Under the pieces are notes generated by a model. That model saw only the letters and a program-made list of their open reading frames with translations, was not told the origin of the DNA and searched no databases. A stretch of DNA of 64,000 nt from CAYMPH01 sp964392365 (lineage in GTDB: Bacteria > Spirochaetota > UBA4802 > UBA5550): assembly GCA_964392365.1 (NCBI GenBank), contig CAYMPH010000009.1, positions 1 through 64,000 of the forward strand, read 5' to 3'. Shown here piece by piece: positions 54,812 to 64,000 of this stretch. The position numbers and the translations under genes were made by a program. Position 1 is the stretch's first letter, and the number at the start of each line of letters is the position of its first letter.

Positions 54812-56479
54812 TTGAATTTAAGAGATAAAATCCACGATTGCATAAAAACCTCACTTGATGCAGCTATCGGCAATGGCGAGCTGCCGTCTGCAGAATTTCC
54901 GATGATTAAAGTCGAGTATCCCAAAGAAGAAAAATTTGGAGATTATTCAACTCCATTAGCTCTTGAATCTGCCAAAATCACAAGAAAATCTCCAATGGAA
55001 ACAGGTGATATTTTAAAAAAATATATAGAAAAAAATCCGCTGATAGAAAAAGTCGAAGTCATTAAACCCGGTTTTATCAACATCTTCATATCAGCAGGAT
55101 ACATGATTTCTGAAGTTGAAAAAATTACTGCTGAGAAGGAAAATTACGGCAGAATAAAAAAAGACAATCCGCTTAAAATTAATATTGAATTTGTTTCTGC
55201 AAATCCCACTGGTCCGCTTAACATCGTCTCTGCCAGGGCCGGTGCAGCCGGAGATACCATTTCCAATCTTCTTGAATGCTGCGGGGATATTGTTCACAGG
55301 GAATTTTATGTAAATGATTTCGGAAACCAGGTCAATCTCCTTGGAAAATCTGTTCTTGAACGGATAAAGGAAATCAAAGGGGAAATTTTCAATTTCCCTG
55401 AAGACGGTTATCATGGAGAGTATATAAAAGATATTGCTGCTTACATAATCAAATCATATTCTAAAGAAATGGATGCTTTAAAAAATGAAGATGAACTGAT
55501 TGAATTTTTATCAGAAAAAGCTGTTAATTACAATGTTGAAAGACAGAAAAACGATCTGGAATATTTCAATATCAAATTTCACAAATGGTCAAGAGAAAGA
55601 GAACTTCATGAAAAAGGCGAGGTTTTAAAAACTCTCGATTTATTTGAAGAAAAAAATGTAATCTATGAAGAAGATGGCAAAAAATTATTCAGGTCAACGG
55701 ATTTCGGTGATGATAAAGACCGTGTAGTACTCAGGGATGACGGACGGCCTACATATCTTCTTGCTGATATAACTTATCACAGAGAAAAAATTTCAAGAGG
55801 TTATGACAGGATTATTGATATATGGGGACCGGATCATCACGGATACATTGCTAGACTTTCAGGTGCTATGAGCGTAATGGGTTTCGGTAAAGATAAATTC
55901 AGAGTGCTCCTAGCCCAGCAGGTTAATCTTCTTGTTGAAGGTGAAGCAGTTAAAATGTCTAAAAGACTCGGCAATTTTTCAACGATGAGAGAACTTGTAG
56001 ATGAAATCGGAACTGATGTGGCCAGGTACTTTTTTACAATGCGTTCACTGGACAGCCATCTTGATTTTGATCTGGCTCTTGCAAAAAGAAACAGTTCGGA
56101 AAACCCTGTATTTTATCTTCAATATGCTCACGCAAGGATCTGTTCGATATTCAGAGAAGCTGCAGCACGCGGCTATTCAGCGGATTACAGCAAACGGTCA
56201 AATGAAGCAATTGAATCTGCTGAAGCATATAATCTTCAGAAAATTCTGATTAAATTTCCCGAAGAAATTCTGGATGCAGCAAACACTCTCGAACCTCATA
56301 GAATCACAACATATTTAATGAGACTTGCACAGTCGTTTCACAGGTTTTATACAGAACACAGAATTTTATCTGATGACAGGGAAACTGCTGCAGCGAGGCT
56401 TTTTCTTGCTGATGCAGTGAGAATTGTAATGAAAAACGGACTCGGGCTTCTCGGGGTTTCAGCTCCCGAAAAGATGTAA
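54812..56479 (+). CDS. argS: Arginyl-tRNA synthetase ArgS with altered HIGH motif
   Basis: 555 aa class I synthetase that charges tRNA-Arg. TTG 54812 is the start, placed six bases after AGGAG. N-terminal Add-1 domain (1-100), then the catalytic core: FVSANPTGPLNIVSARAG sits where other ArgRS have the HIGH sequence (PLHVGHARG), so both histidines are replaced. The KMSK loop VKMSKRLGNFSTM is intact, as are FYVNDFGNQVNLLG and WGPDHHGYIARL. A DALR anticodon domain ends the protein. It heads a long operon. It should be the essential ArgRS unless a second copy exists. Confidence 0.94.
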   Translation: MNLRDKIHDCIKTSLDAAIGNGELPSAEFPMIKVEYPKEEKFGDYSTPLALESAKITRKSPMETGDILKKYIEKNPLIEKVEVIKPGFINIFISAGYMISEVEKITAEKENYGRIKKDNPLKINIEFVSANPTGPLNIVSARAGAAGDTISNLLECCGDIVHREFYVNDFGNQVNLLGKSVLERIKEIKGEIFNFPEDGYHGEYIKDIAAYIIKSYSKEMDALKNEDELIEFLSEKAVNYNVERQKNDLEYFNIKFHKWSRERELHEKGEVLKTLDLFEEKNVIYEEDGKKLFRSTDFGDDKDRVVLRDDGRPTYLLADITYHREKISRGYDRIIDIWGPDHHGYIARLSGAMSVMGFGKDKFRVLLAQQVNLLVEGEAVKMSKRLGNFSTMRELVDEIGTDVARYFFTMRSLDSHLDFDLALAKRNSSENPVFYLQYAHARICSIFREAAARGYSADYSKRSNEAIESAEAYNLQKILIKFPEEILDAANTLEPHRITTYLMRLAQSFHRFYTEHRILSDDRETAAARLFLADAVRIVMKNGLGLLGVSAPEKM

Positions 56480-56481
56480 TA

Positions 56482-56970
56482 ATGCTTCTTTATATAAGAC
56501 TAAAAATATTATCTGTCAGATTTTTCCGTCTTTTCCTGGGAAAAGGATTAACTGTTTCATTCGCTGAATCATGCACCGGAGGACTTCTTTCAAAGTTCAT
56601 TACGGATATTCCAGGTTCTTCAAAAATTTTCCCTGGCGCTGTTATATCCTACAGCAATGATTTAAAAATAAAACTTTTAAAAATAGATAAAAAAATAATT
56701 GATAAACACGGCGCAGTCAGTGAAATAACAGCAGATAAAATGGCTGAGGGTATAAAAAAAATCACAGGCTCAACAGTATCAATCAGTATAACCGGAATTG
56801 CAGGTCCTGATGGTGGTTCAATAGAAAAACCGGCCGGTACTGTCTGTTTTGGATTTATAATAAAAAGAAAAAAGTTTTTAATCAGAAAACAATTCACAGG
56901 GAATAGAAGACAGGTCAGATATAAATCGGCCTGTTTTGCAATGGAATTTATAATTGATAAATTAAAATGA
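56482..56970 (+). CDS. pncC: Nicotinamide-nucleotide amidohydrolase, CinA C-terminal type (PncC)
   Basis: 162 aa. It deamidates NMN to nicotinate mononucleotide in NAD recycling. VSFAESCTGGLLSKFITDIP (about 29-48), GAVISYSNDLK, HGAVSEITADKMAEG and GIAGPDGGSIEKPAGTV are all typical. It is the stand-alone form without the CinA N-terminal domain, with a slightly longer hydrophobic start. It begins 2 bases after the argS stop and overlaps the TPR gene by four bases. Confidence 0.93.
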   Translation: MLLYIRLKILSVRFFRLFLGKGLTVSFAESCTGGLLSKFITDIPGSSKIFPGAVISYSNDLKIKLLKIDKKIIDKHGAVSEITADKMAEGIKKITGSTVSISITGIAGPDGGSIEKPAGTVCFGFIIKRKKFLIRKQFTGNRRQVRYKSACFAMEFIIDKLK

Positions 56971-59825
56971 AAAAACTATTTATAATAATAATCATTGCTG
57001 TATCAATAAAAACAGCTTTTCCGAATATTGAAATGCAGTACCAGCAGGGAATGAGTGCTTTTTCTTCAGGGAATTACGGATCTTCAGAACTTTTATTTAA
57101 AAAAGTAATCGATTCCGGAAACAGCGATCTTGCAGATACCGCTTCATTTTACCTGTGCAGATCAATCTTTGAACAAAAAAAATACAAATCCGCTTTATAC
57201 GAATTCAGCAGTTTTTTAAGCAGATGCAAAACATCCGATTTATGCATTGAATCAAGATATTGGATAGGTGAATCTTTTTTTCTGACAGGTGAATATGTTA
57301 AAGCTATAGAAGAATATAAAAGATATATTATTCAAAGCAAGGATGGCATATTGGTTGCGCCGTCATATGATAGAATTGGTGAAATATATTATAAACAGAA
57401 AAGATACGATGAAGCAGTTATTGAATGGGAATCATCCATTTCAAAAAGCCCTGAAGCTGCAGCTAAAAAGAAAAATCTGGAAAGATCTTTAAAAATCGGC
57501 GAGGCTCATTTTAAAAACAATCAATATGAAAAATCCATTGCAAAACTGATTCCAATCGCAACATACTTTGAGGATAACAGACTAAGTTCATCAGCAAAAC
57601 TGATTCTTGGGCAGATTTACCAGAATCAGGGAAATCATCAAAATGCTCTGGATTATTTTAATTCAATACCGGATTCATTAATGAAGGAAAATCCTTTCAG
57701 CGAAGCACAGTATTATAAAGCTGTATCCTTTTCAGCTGCCGGAAGATATCAAACTGCAAAAACAAATCTTGAATTTTTTGTGTTAATTGGAAAAAATTCG
57801 CCAAAATATTCCAGCGCACTTCTAGAACTTGGAAAAATTGATCTGGAACTGGGTGACGAGAAAAATGGAATAAAATTCCTTGAAGAAGCAATAAAAGTAT
57901 CTGCTTCGACAGAGATTAAATCAAAAGCATCCAAGCTCCTAGGTAAATTTTATCTTTCTACCGGATCAAATCTTGCTTCGGGCTATCTTAAAGATGCATT
58001 GATGACAACTGACCGTGATGAAAAAAAAGAATCGTCCATTATGCTTGCAAGAGCTTATATTATTGAAGAAAAGTTCAGTGACGCTGAAATAATTCTCAAC
58101 AACTATACAGGTGAATTCCAGTATGATAAAAAACTTGATGAAATAAATTTCCTTAAATCACGGGTTCTTCTTGAGAAAGGGGAAACTGATCTCGCTTTAA
58201 AACTAATAAACAGCATCCAGAATGAAAATCCTTTTTCAAAATATATAAATGAATCAAATTACTATGTGGCACTGGCAAATTTCAAAAACAGAAAATATAA
58301 AGAAGCTGTATCAATTATCAAAAAATATATTGCTTCAGGGAAAGCAGAGAATGATTACTCGGCTCAGATACTTTTATTCGAATCTTCTATGAAATTAAAT
58401 GACATGAAAGAGGCTTTATCCGCAGTAACAGCTATTACAAACAAACATATTAAAATGGTGAATGCTGATTCAACAATATATAAATATGCTATGAAGCTGC
58501 ATGAAACAGGAAAAGAAAAAGAAGCACAGTTTTATTTTAATCTTATTACAGCAAAATTTCCGGATTCGGAAACAACTCAGAAAATTTTATTGAAACTTGC
58601 AGATGATTATTTTACAGATAAAGATTACAGCAAGGCCTCTGATTATTTTATACGCTATTTGTCTATTGGTTCTAAAAAAAACAAAGGTGAAGCTTTTTTT
58701 AATTTAATGATCTCACTTTATAATCTTAAAAAATACGATCAGCTGATTTCAACTGTAAAATCAGATAAACTTCCGAGCCTTGATGAAATTCAATGGAAAG
58801 AAATTCTTCTTCTGTTAAGCAGAAGCTATTTTTACACAGGCCGTCTTGAAGATGTTTATACTCAAATGTATAATTTTTCAATTAAAGAACTTGAAAAAAG
58901 CGATATTCTTATTTTTGTAAAAAGTGCTTTTTTCATAGGCGATACGGAATCAGCATTCAATGCCTCAAAATATCTTGAGAAAGACAATAATTTTTATCCT
59001 GAATTCCTTTATTCAGCTTCAAGGTATTACTTTAATATAAAAAAAATTGAAGACGCTTCGTTCTATATTAATAAAAGTATATCTTTATATCCTGATAATC
59101 CGGTTTATGAAGCATCTTTATTGCTGTTGGCAGAAATTTATTTTTCAGGAATGAAATATATTGAAACAATCAATCTGTTAAACAGGGTAACTTCAAAAGA
59201 ATTTTCAGACAAAAAAAATTCGATGCTTGTATTGTGTTATTTCAAATCAGGACAATCTGAAAAAGTCGCTCAACTTTCATTAGAGCATAAAGACAGCATC
59301 AGCAAAAACGAACTTTCAGAAAAAATATATAGAAGCAACCTTGAGTATTATTACAATAAAAAGGATTTAATGTTTTTCAACCGTTTTTCGAACCTGCTTT
59401 CAAAATATAAAACAAGTGAAGATTTTATTTTATATTATACTGGAAGATATTATCTTGATACAGGAAATTATGAAAATTCATATTCATATTATTTAAAACT
59501 TTCTCTCGTAAAGAGTGAATATCTGGATGAAACACTTTTTAATCTCGGAGAATTATCTCTTTCGATTTTCCAGAATAAAGAACGTGCCGTTCAGTATTAT
59601 AAAAGACTTTCCGATATGGCTTTTAAAAAGGAATCCGGCATTAAAAACGATCAGAATTTTTACAGGTTAAAAGCAAAAATTATGCTTGCTATAATTTACA
59701 GTGAGATAAATAAACCTGCTGAATCAGTTCAGGAACTTAAAGATCTTATTTCATTCAAGGATAGCGGTGTTTTCAAACATCAGGCTCAAAATTTATTAGA
59801 ATATTATAAAACAAAGATCAAATAA
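56967..59825 (+). CDS. Large exported tetratricopeptide-repeat protein
   Basis: 952 aa with a signal peptide (about 1-19). Almost the whole chain consists of TPR-like helical pairs, e.g. QQGMSAFSSGNYGSSELLF, FFLTGEYVKAIEEYKRYI and KLADDYFTDKDYSKASDYF. The start resembles the YbgF/BamD type of envelope TPR protein, so a scaffold role in envelope assembly is likely, but no specific partner can be named. In operon with argS, pncC and aroQ. Confidence 0.85.
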   Translation: MKKLFIIIIIAVSIKTAFPNIEMQYQQGMSAFSSGNYGSSELLFKKVIDSGNSDLADTASFYLCRSIFEQKKYKSALYEFSSFLSRCKTSDLCIESRYWIGESFFLTGEYVKAIEEYKRYIIQSKDGILVAPSYDRIGEIYYKQKRYDEAVIEWESSISKSPEAAAKKKNLERSLKIGEAHFKNNQYEKSIAKLIPIATYFEDNRLSSSAKLILGQIYQNQGNHQNALDYFNSIPDSLMKENPFSEAQYYKAVSFSAAGRYQTAKTNLEFFVLIGKNSPKYSSALLELGKIDLELGDEKNGIKFLEEAIKVSASTEIKSKASKLLGKFYLSTGSNLASGYLKDALMTTDRDEKKESSIMLARAYIIEEKFSDAEIILNNYTGEFQYDKKLDEINFLKSRVLLEKGETDLALKLINSIQNENPFSKYINESNYYVALANFKNRKYKEAVSIIKKYIASGKAENDYSAQILLFESSMKLNDMKEALSAVTAITNKHIKMVNADSTIYKYAMKLHETGKEKEAQFYFNLITAKFPDSETTQKILLKLADDYFTDKDYSKASDYFIRYLSIGSKKNKGEAFFNLMISLYNLKKYDQLISTVKSDKLPSLDEIQWKEILLLLSRSYFYTGRLEDVYTQMYNFSIKELEKSDILIFVKSAFFIGDTESAFNASKYLEKDNNFYPEFLYSASRYYFNIKKIEDASFYINKSISLYPDNPVYEASLLLLAEIYFSGMKYIETINLLNRVTSKEFSDKKNSMLVLCYFKSGQSEKVAQLSLEHKDSISKNELSEKIYRSNLEYYYNKKDLMFFNRFSNLLSKYKTSEDFILYYTGRYYLDTGNYENSYSYYLKLSLVKSEYLDETLFNLGELSLSIFQNKERAVQYYKRLSDMAFKKESGIKNDQNFYRLKAKIMLAIIYSEINKPAESVQELKDLISFKDSGVFKHQAQNLLEYYKTKIK

Positions 59826-59828
59826 ACC

Positions 59829-60284
59829 ATGAAAAAATATAAAATAATAGTAATTAATGGCCCGAATCTGAATCTTCTCGGGACAAGAGAAAAATCGATC
59901 TATGGCGATAAAACGCTGGAAGATATAAATTTAATTCTCACAAAATACGCAGAAGAAAATTCATCTGAAATTATTTCCTTTCAATCAAATATTGAAGGAG
60001 AAATTATCGACTTTATTCAGAAAAACAGGACCTCTGATGGTCTTTTGATAAATCCAGGCGCCTATACCCATACGTCAATTGCAATAAGAGACGCTATATC
60101 AGGTATTTCAATTCCGGCAGTTGAAGTTCACATATCCAATATTCACTCACGTGAAGAGTTCAGAAAGCATTCATATATTGCACCTGTATGCATCGGACAG
60201 ATTTCAGGATTCGGGATTTACAGCTATGTTCTCGGACTTGAAGCATTAATAAATTATTTAAAAGAACGCGGTGATATAAATTGA
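59829..60284 (+). CDS. aroQ: Type II 3-dehydroquinate dehydratase AroQ
   Basis: 151 aa dodecameric-type dehydroquinase of the shikimate pathway. INGPNLNLLGTREKSIYG carries the catalytic Arg and Tyr; NPGAYTHTSIAIRDAI and VEVHISNIHSREEFRKHSYI supply the remaining active-site residues. Length normal. Four-base overlap with the next gene. Confidence 0.96.
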   Translation: MKKYKIIVINGPNLNLLGTREKSIYGDKTLEDINLILTKYAEENSSEIISFQSNIEGEIIDFIQKNRTSDGLLINPGAYTHTSIAIRDAISGISIPAVEVHISNIHSREEFRKHSYIAPVCIGQISGFGIYSYVLGLEALINYLKERGDIN

Positions 60285-61612
60285 AAAAAATTATAATTGC
60301 AGGTTTCGGTTCAGCAGGTTATGCAGCTTCCATCTCTATTAAAAAGAATATGCCTGCAGCAGAAATAACAGTAATAGATAATAAAGAATCCGACCTGATG
60401 CATCCCTGTGCTCTTCCATATTCACTTGAAGGAATTGTTAAACAGGAGGATGTATTACAGAATATCAATCTCCCTGGAATGAAAATCAAAAAAATTAAAT
60501 CAATTGCTGTAAAGGCTGATACTTCATTAAAAAAATTATTTATTAAATCTGATGAAACAGATTCTGTTGAATATGATTCACTAATATTATCAACAGGTTC
60601 CAAACCACTTTTACCACCGGTTAAAGGTCTTGCTGATCTGATTAATAAAAAAATATTTACTCTTTCAAGCATTAATGATTTAAAATTTATCAGCCGGGCT
60701 ATTACCGGAGCTTCACATGCCGTTATTATCGGAGGCGGAGCAATTGGTCTTGAAAGCGCTTTTGCCCTAAAAAAAGCAGGGCTCTCTGTTTCTGTTGCTG
60801 AAGGCAGACCGCAGATTCTCCCTGGAATTCTTGATGAAGACATGTCGCAGATTGCTGAAGAATATATAAAAGCATCAGGAATCGATGTGTTAACTTCTTC
60901 AATGATATCAGAAATAAAAGATAATAATGGCCTTGAATTATCCATTGATAAGGCTGGAGTTTTAAAATCTGATTTTGCAATTCTTGCTGCAGGTTTCAAG
61001 CCGGACACATCCATTGCTGAATTATCCGGATTAAATTTTAGTCCAAACGGTATAATTACAGATAAAAGGCTCATGACATCTGCTAAAGATGTTTACGCAG
61101 CAGGTGATTGCGTTTCAGGCTGGTCGATTATATCTGGAAAGGAATCAAGGGCAAAACTTGCAACATCAGCTTATAAGCACGGAACTTTAGCCGGATTAAA
61201 TGCATCCGGAGGAAATTTTGAGTATAAGGGAACTGCAGGTACATTTGTAACGATGATAGGCGAACTTGAGATCTCAGGCACAGGTTTCAACACTGAGACA
61301 GCAAGATTTCACGGGTTTGATCCTGTATCAGGAAAAATAAAAACCAATATTCTGCCGGAATATTTCCCTGAAAACAGCCAGATTCAGATTAAAGTAATTT
61401 TTGATAAAACAAGCGGAAAAATTTTAGGCGCTCAGGCTGTTGGAAAAAAAGGCTGTGCTGAAAGAATGAATATAATAAGTATGGCCATTGAATTCGGAAT
61501 ATCTATTGAAGATATAGGAAGACTTGAAATGGCCTACTGTCCGGCAGTTAGTGAAGTTAACGATCCGTTATTAAGAGCAGTTGATTTCGGATTAAGAAGG
61601 ATTAAGAAATGA
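60281..61612 (+). CDS. FAD-dependent pyridine nucleotide-disulfide oxidoreductase (CoA-disulfide reductase/NADH oxidase-like)
   Basis: 443 aa. TTG 60281 is used as start (GGTGATA upstream, and KKIIIAGFGSAGYAA is the natural FAD-binding N-terminus). The single redox cysteine lies in MHPCALPYSLEG, as in CoA-disulfide reductases and NADH oxidases, rather than the CxxxxC pair of lipoamide dehydrogenase. NAD(P) loop VIIGGGAIGLESAFAL, FAD site DVYAAGDCV and the dimerisation end (MAYCPAVSEVNDPLL) are present. It overlaps gcvT by four bases, so it may serve redox needs connected with glycine cleavage; that is inference. Confidence 0.9.
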   Translation: MKKIIIAGFGSAGYAASISIKKNMPAAEITVIDNKESDLMHPCALPYSLEGIVKQEDVLQNINLPGMKIKKIKSIAVKADTSLKKLFIKSDETDSVEYDSLILSTGSKPLLPPVKGLADLINKKIFTLSSINDLKFISRAITGASHAVIIGGGAIGLESAFALKKAGLSVSVAEGRPQILPGILDEDMSQIAEEYIKASGIDVLTSSMISEIKDNNGLELSIDKAGVLKSDFAILAAGFKPDTSIAELSGLNFSPNGIITDKRLMTSAKDVYAAGDCVSGWSIISGKESRAKLATSAYKHGTLAGLNASGGNFEYKGTAGTFVTMIGELEISGTGFNTETARFHGFDPVSGKIKTNILPEYFPENSQIQIKVIFDKTSGKILGAQAVGKKGCAERMNIISMAIEFGISIEDIGRLEMAYCPAVSEVNDPLLRAVDFGLRRIKK

Positions 61613-62697
61613 CAAGACGAACTTCTCTTTACGGGGAACATGTTAAACTCGGAGCAAAAATAGTGGATTTTGCCGGATGGGAAATGCCGGTATATTATTC
61701 TTCAATTATTGATGAGCATTATGCAACTAGAACAAAATGCGGTATTTTTGATGTATCACATATGGGTGAAATTACTGTAAAAGGAAAAAACTCAGCTGCG
61801 TTTTTAAAATTATTAATACCAACTGATTTTGCAAAACTTGAAGAGAAAAAATCGATGTATTCTGTTTTCTGCAATGAAAACGGCGGAGTTATCGACGACC
61901 TTTTTATTTATATGATAAATCATGATGAATATATAGTTGTAGTCAATGCAGGCACCATTGAAAAAGATTTCAACTGGATGAAAAAAAATCTGATTGCTGA
62001 TGTTGAAATTGAAAATATTTCAGATAAAACAACTAAAATCGATCTTCAGGGACCTGAATCAAAAAAAATTCTATCTGAAATAATCAGAGACCCCGGACTG
62101 GCTCAAATGAAAAGATTCAGATTTGATAATTTCAGTTATAAAAATATCAGCATAATCATTTCAAATTCAGGTTACACTGGCGAATCAGGATATGAAATTT
62201 ACATTGATAATTCCCTGGCAGCTTCTTTGTGGAACGATCTTCTAAATGCCGGGAAACAATATGGTCTTCTTCCGGTTGGGCTCGGCGCAAGAGATTCACT
62301 AAGGCTTGAGTCGAGTTACTCTTTATATGGCCACGAACTTTCTGATACAATAACTCCGGTTGAAGGCGGCATTAAATGGATTGTCAGTTCAAAGGATGAA
62401 TATATTGCAAAAAAAATTCTCACTGAGCAGAAAGAAAAAGGAGCTTCAAGGGAATCAATAGCATTTAAAATGACAGGAAAGGGCATAGCAAGGGAGAATT
62501 ATAAAATATACCATAATAATATTGAGATAGGTTATGCTACAAGCGGCGGATATGGGCCAACACTTAAAAACGGAATTGGTCTTGCTCTTGTAAAATCCGG
62601 TTTAGTAAAAACAGACGATAAAATTACTGTTTTAATACGTGAAAAACACATTGATGCAGTTGTTGCAGAAAAACCTTTTTATAAATATAATGGCTGA
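61609..62697 (+). CDS. gcvT: Glycine cleavage system T protein (aminomethyltransferase)
   Basis: 362 aa. It transfers the methylene group from the H-protein arm to tetrahydrofolate, releasing ammonia. DFAGWEMPVYYSSIIDEH, FDVSHMGEITVKG, GYTGESGYEIYI and LGARDSLRLESSYSLYGHEL (with the folate-site residues) are conserved. Normal length. It is followed by gcvH and gcvPA in the usual T-H-P1 order. Confidence 0.96.
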   Translation: MTRRTSLYGEHVKLGAKIVDFAGWEMPVYYSSIIDEHYATRTKCGIFDVSHMGEITVKGKNSAAFLKLLIPTDFAKLEEKKSMYSVFCNENGGVIDDLFIYMINHDEYIVVVNAGTIEKDFNWMKKNLIADVEIENISDKTTKIDLQGPESKKILSEIIRDPGLAQMKRFRFDNFSYKNISIIISNSGYTGESGYEIYIDNSLAASLWNDLLNAGKQYGLLPVGLGARDSLRLESSYSLYGHELSDTITPVEGGIKWIVSSKDEYIAKKILTEQKEKGASRESIAFKMTGKGIARENYKIYHNNIEIGYATSGGYGPTLKNGIGLALVKSGLVKTDDKITVLIREKHIDAVVAEKPFYKYNG

Positions 62698-62732
62698 AAA
62701 TATAAAAATAGAAAATTAACAGGGGGGATATT

Positions 62733-63125
62733 ATGAGCTCAATACCACAGGATTTAAAATACAGCAAAGATCACGAATGGATAAGAATTGAAGGTGATTT
62801 TAACGGAATTTGCGGAATAACCGATCACGCACAGGAACTATTAACTGATATAGTTTTTGTTGAACTTCCGGAGCCGGGAACAGAAGTTAAAAAAGGCGAG
62901 CAGGTTGCTGTTGTTGAATCTGTTAAAGCAGTTTCAGATATTTTCACTCCTGTATCAGGAAGAATCACCGCAGTAAATAAAAAACTCGAAGATTCGCCTG
63001 ATCTTATAAACAGCGAGCCTTACGGTGACGGCTGGATTTTTAAAATTGAAATCAGCGCCAAATCCGATCTTGATGATCTAATGGATTCAGATAAATACTC
63101 CGAGCATGTTGAAGCAGGCGAGTGA
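62733..63125 (+). CDS. gcvH: Glycine cleavage system H protein
   Basis: 130 aa lipoyl carrier. The lipoylated Lys is residue 65 in VVESVKAVSDIFTP; KYSKDHEWIRIEGD and GDGWIFKIEI are typical. The start has a strong ribosome-binding site (AGGGGGGA). Complete. Confidence 0.97.
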   Translation: MSSIPQDLKYSKDHEWIRIEGDFNGICGITDHAQELLTDIVFVELPEPGTEVKKGEQVAVVESVKAVSDIFTPVSGRITAVNKKLEDSPDLINSEPYGDGWIFKIEISAKSDLDDLMDSDKYSEHVEAGE

Positions 63126-64000
63126 TGCAATATATATCCATTACAGAAAATGACAAAAAAGAAATGCTCCGGGAAATCGGAGCTTCTTCAATTGATGAAT
63201 TATTTAAAGATATTCCGGAATCAATACGGCTGAAAGAGCTCCTCGATCTGCCGGAGCCTAAAAGCGACCTGGAACTTGAAACGCTTTTATCCGGAATTGC
63301 AGAAAAGAATCAAAGACCGGTTTCATTTCTTGGTGCTGGATCATACAGACATTATATTCCGGCAGTTGTAGATCAACTTGCCTCCAGATCGGAATTCTAT
63401 ACAGCTTACACTCCGTATCAGCCTGAAGTCAGTCAGGGAACACTCAGTGCCATTTTTGAATATCAGACAATGATAGCAAATCTTACGGGAATGGATGCAT
63501 CCAATGCAGGTATGTATGACGGTGCAACTTCTCTCGCTGAATCCGTAATTATAGCTTCCCGAGCAAACAATAAAAACCGTATTGCTGTAAGTTCATGCCT
63601 CAATCCGAATTATCTTCAGGTATTGAAAACTTATACCTGGGCTGCTGATATTGAACTGGTTATGATTGATGAAAACGAAGGAATTACAGACCAATCTTCG
63701 GTTGAAAAAATATTAGATGAAACAATATCTTCAGTAGTTGTTCAAAATCCTAATTTTTTCGGTTCAATTGAAGATCTAGCTTTTATATCTAAAACTGCAA
63801 AAGAAAAAAAAGCAGCATTCATAGTATGTGTAACTGAACCGCTTAGCCTCGGCATTTTAAAATCGCCTGGAAGTCTAGGTGCTGATATTGTATGCGGGGA
63901 AGCACAAAGCTTTGGAAATTATCCCGGATTCGGAGGGCCTCTTCTTGGATTACTTGCTGTTAAAAGTGATTACCTCAGAAGAATGCCTGGTAGACTTGTT
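63125..64000 (+). CDS. gcvPA: Glycine dehydrogenase (decarboxylating) subunit 1, GcvPA (3' truncated by window)
   Basis: The ATG at 63125 overlaps the gcvH stop by one base, and 292 codons are open to the window edge. The product begins MQYISITENDKKEMLREIGA and contains SFLGAGSYRHYIPAVVD, YTPYQPEVSQGTLSAIFEYQ, MYDGATSLAES and GFGGPLLGLLAV, all typical of the N-terminal half of P-protein in its two-subunit form. The pyridoxal-phosphate lysine is on subunit 2, expected just beyond the window. Confidence 0.93.
   Translation, partial: MQYISITENDKKEMLREIGASSIDELFKDIPESIRLKELLDLPEPKSDLELETLLSGIAEKNQRPVSFLGAGSYRHYIPAVVDQLASRSEFYTAYTPYQPEVSQGTLSAIFEYQTMIANLTGMDASNAGMYDGATSLAESVIIASRANNKNRIAVSSCLNPNYLQVLKTYTWAADIELVMIDENEGITDQSSVEKILDETISSVVVQNPNFFGSIEDLAFISKTAKEKKAAFIVCVTEPLSLGILKSPGSLGADIVCGEAQSFGNYPGFGGPLLGLLAVKSDYLRRMPGRLV

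Noticed and set aside
60319..61074. 251-codon open frame on the minus strand
   Set aside because: It lies fully inside the FAD oxidoreductase gene, whose product has clear FAD and NAD(P) motifs. The reverse frame has no recognisable domain.

Overview
The window is AT-rich (roughly 70% A+T by eye) and densely packed with protein-coding genes. It comes from a Gram-negative, diderm bacterium, probably an uncultured member of the Spirochaetota or a neighbouring lineage. Reasons: a complete gspC-to-gspN type II secretion cluster whose GspN is of the leptospiral type, several membrane-anchored SpoIIE/PP2C phosphatases including two 7TMR-DISM receptors, lipoproteins with relaxed lipoboxes, and a split glycine decarboxylase. 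This placement is inference from family content; no rRNA or tRNA gene is visible. Gaps are short, neighbours often overlap by 4 bases, and several genes start with TTG.

Layout. 1-2.6 kb: 3' part of an endonuclease Q-like PHP/UvrD helicase fusion. 2.6-8.7 kb: inverted ACGGAT repeats, a clear promoter, a peptide/nickel-type ABC importer (binding lipoprotein and two permeases, no ATPases), a degenerate sensor-kinase-like protein and a secreted SUMF1-fold protein. 8.9-18.3 kb: a long plus-strand run with a PP2C phosphatase-TPR protein, rlmN, a class A penicillin-binding protein, an M23 protein, a double-HTH regulator and two CNNM/CorC-type transporters. 18.2-20.8 kb: small genes (HIT, a lone cyclic-nucleotide-binding domain, a secreted protein with mirror-symmetric cysteines, Nudix, and a three-gene redox cluster). 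20.9-26.3 kb, minus: two paralogous 7TMR-DISM/SpoIIE receptors and a DUF4015 protein. 26.5-32.2 kb: dnaG, rpoD and a gpsA fused to an acyltransferase-like domain. 32.2-35.2 kb, minus: aroE, folC and an unknown protein. 35.4-36.3 kb: a lipid kinase. 36.3-50.0 kb, minus: the T2SS operon gspC-D-E-F-G-H-I-J-K-L-M-N, directly followed by an IspH-UbiA fusion. 50.2-54.5 kb: an AsmA-like protein convergent with a CHASE2 adenylate cyclase. 54.8-64.0 kb: argS, pncC, a TPR protein, aroQ, an FAD disulfide-type reductase, gcvT, gcvH and the start of gcvPA.

How the genes fit together. Cell-envelope construction and secretion dominate: T2SS, PBP, M23, AsmA-like, TPR and lipid-precursor genes. Signalling is largely through PP2C phosphatases and probably cAMP: the CHASE2 cyclase could make the ligand for the lone cyclic-nucleotide-binding protein, though this is inferred. 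The most unusual content is a set of fusions and degenerate domains: PHP-UvrD ending in a sliding-clamp motif, GpsA joined to an acyltransferase lacking its catalytic motif, IspH joined to UbiA inside the secretion operon, a SOR-like/mini-cytochrome/Cys-rich cluster, a mirror-symmetric cysteine protein, and an ArgRS whose HIGH motif is replaced.
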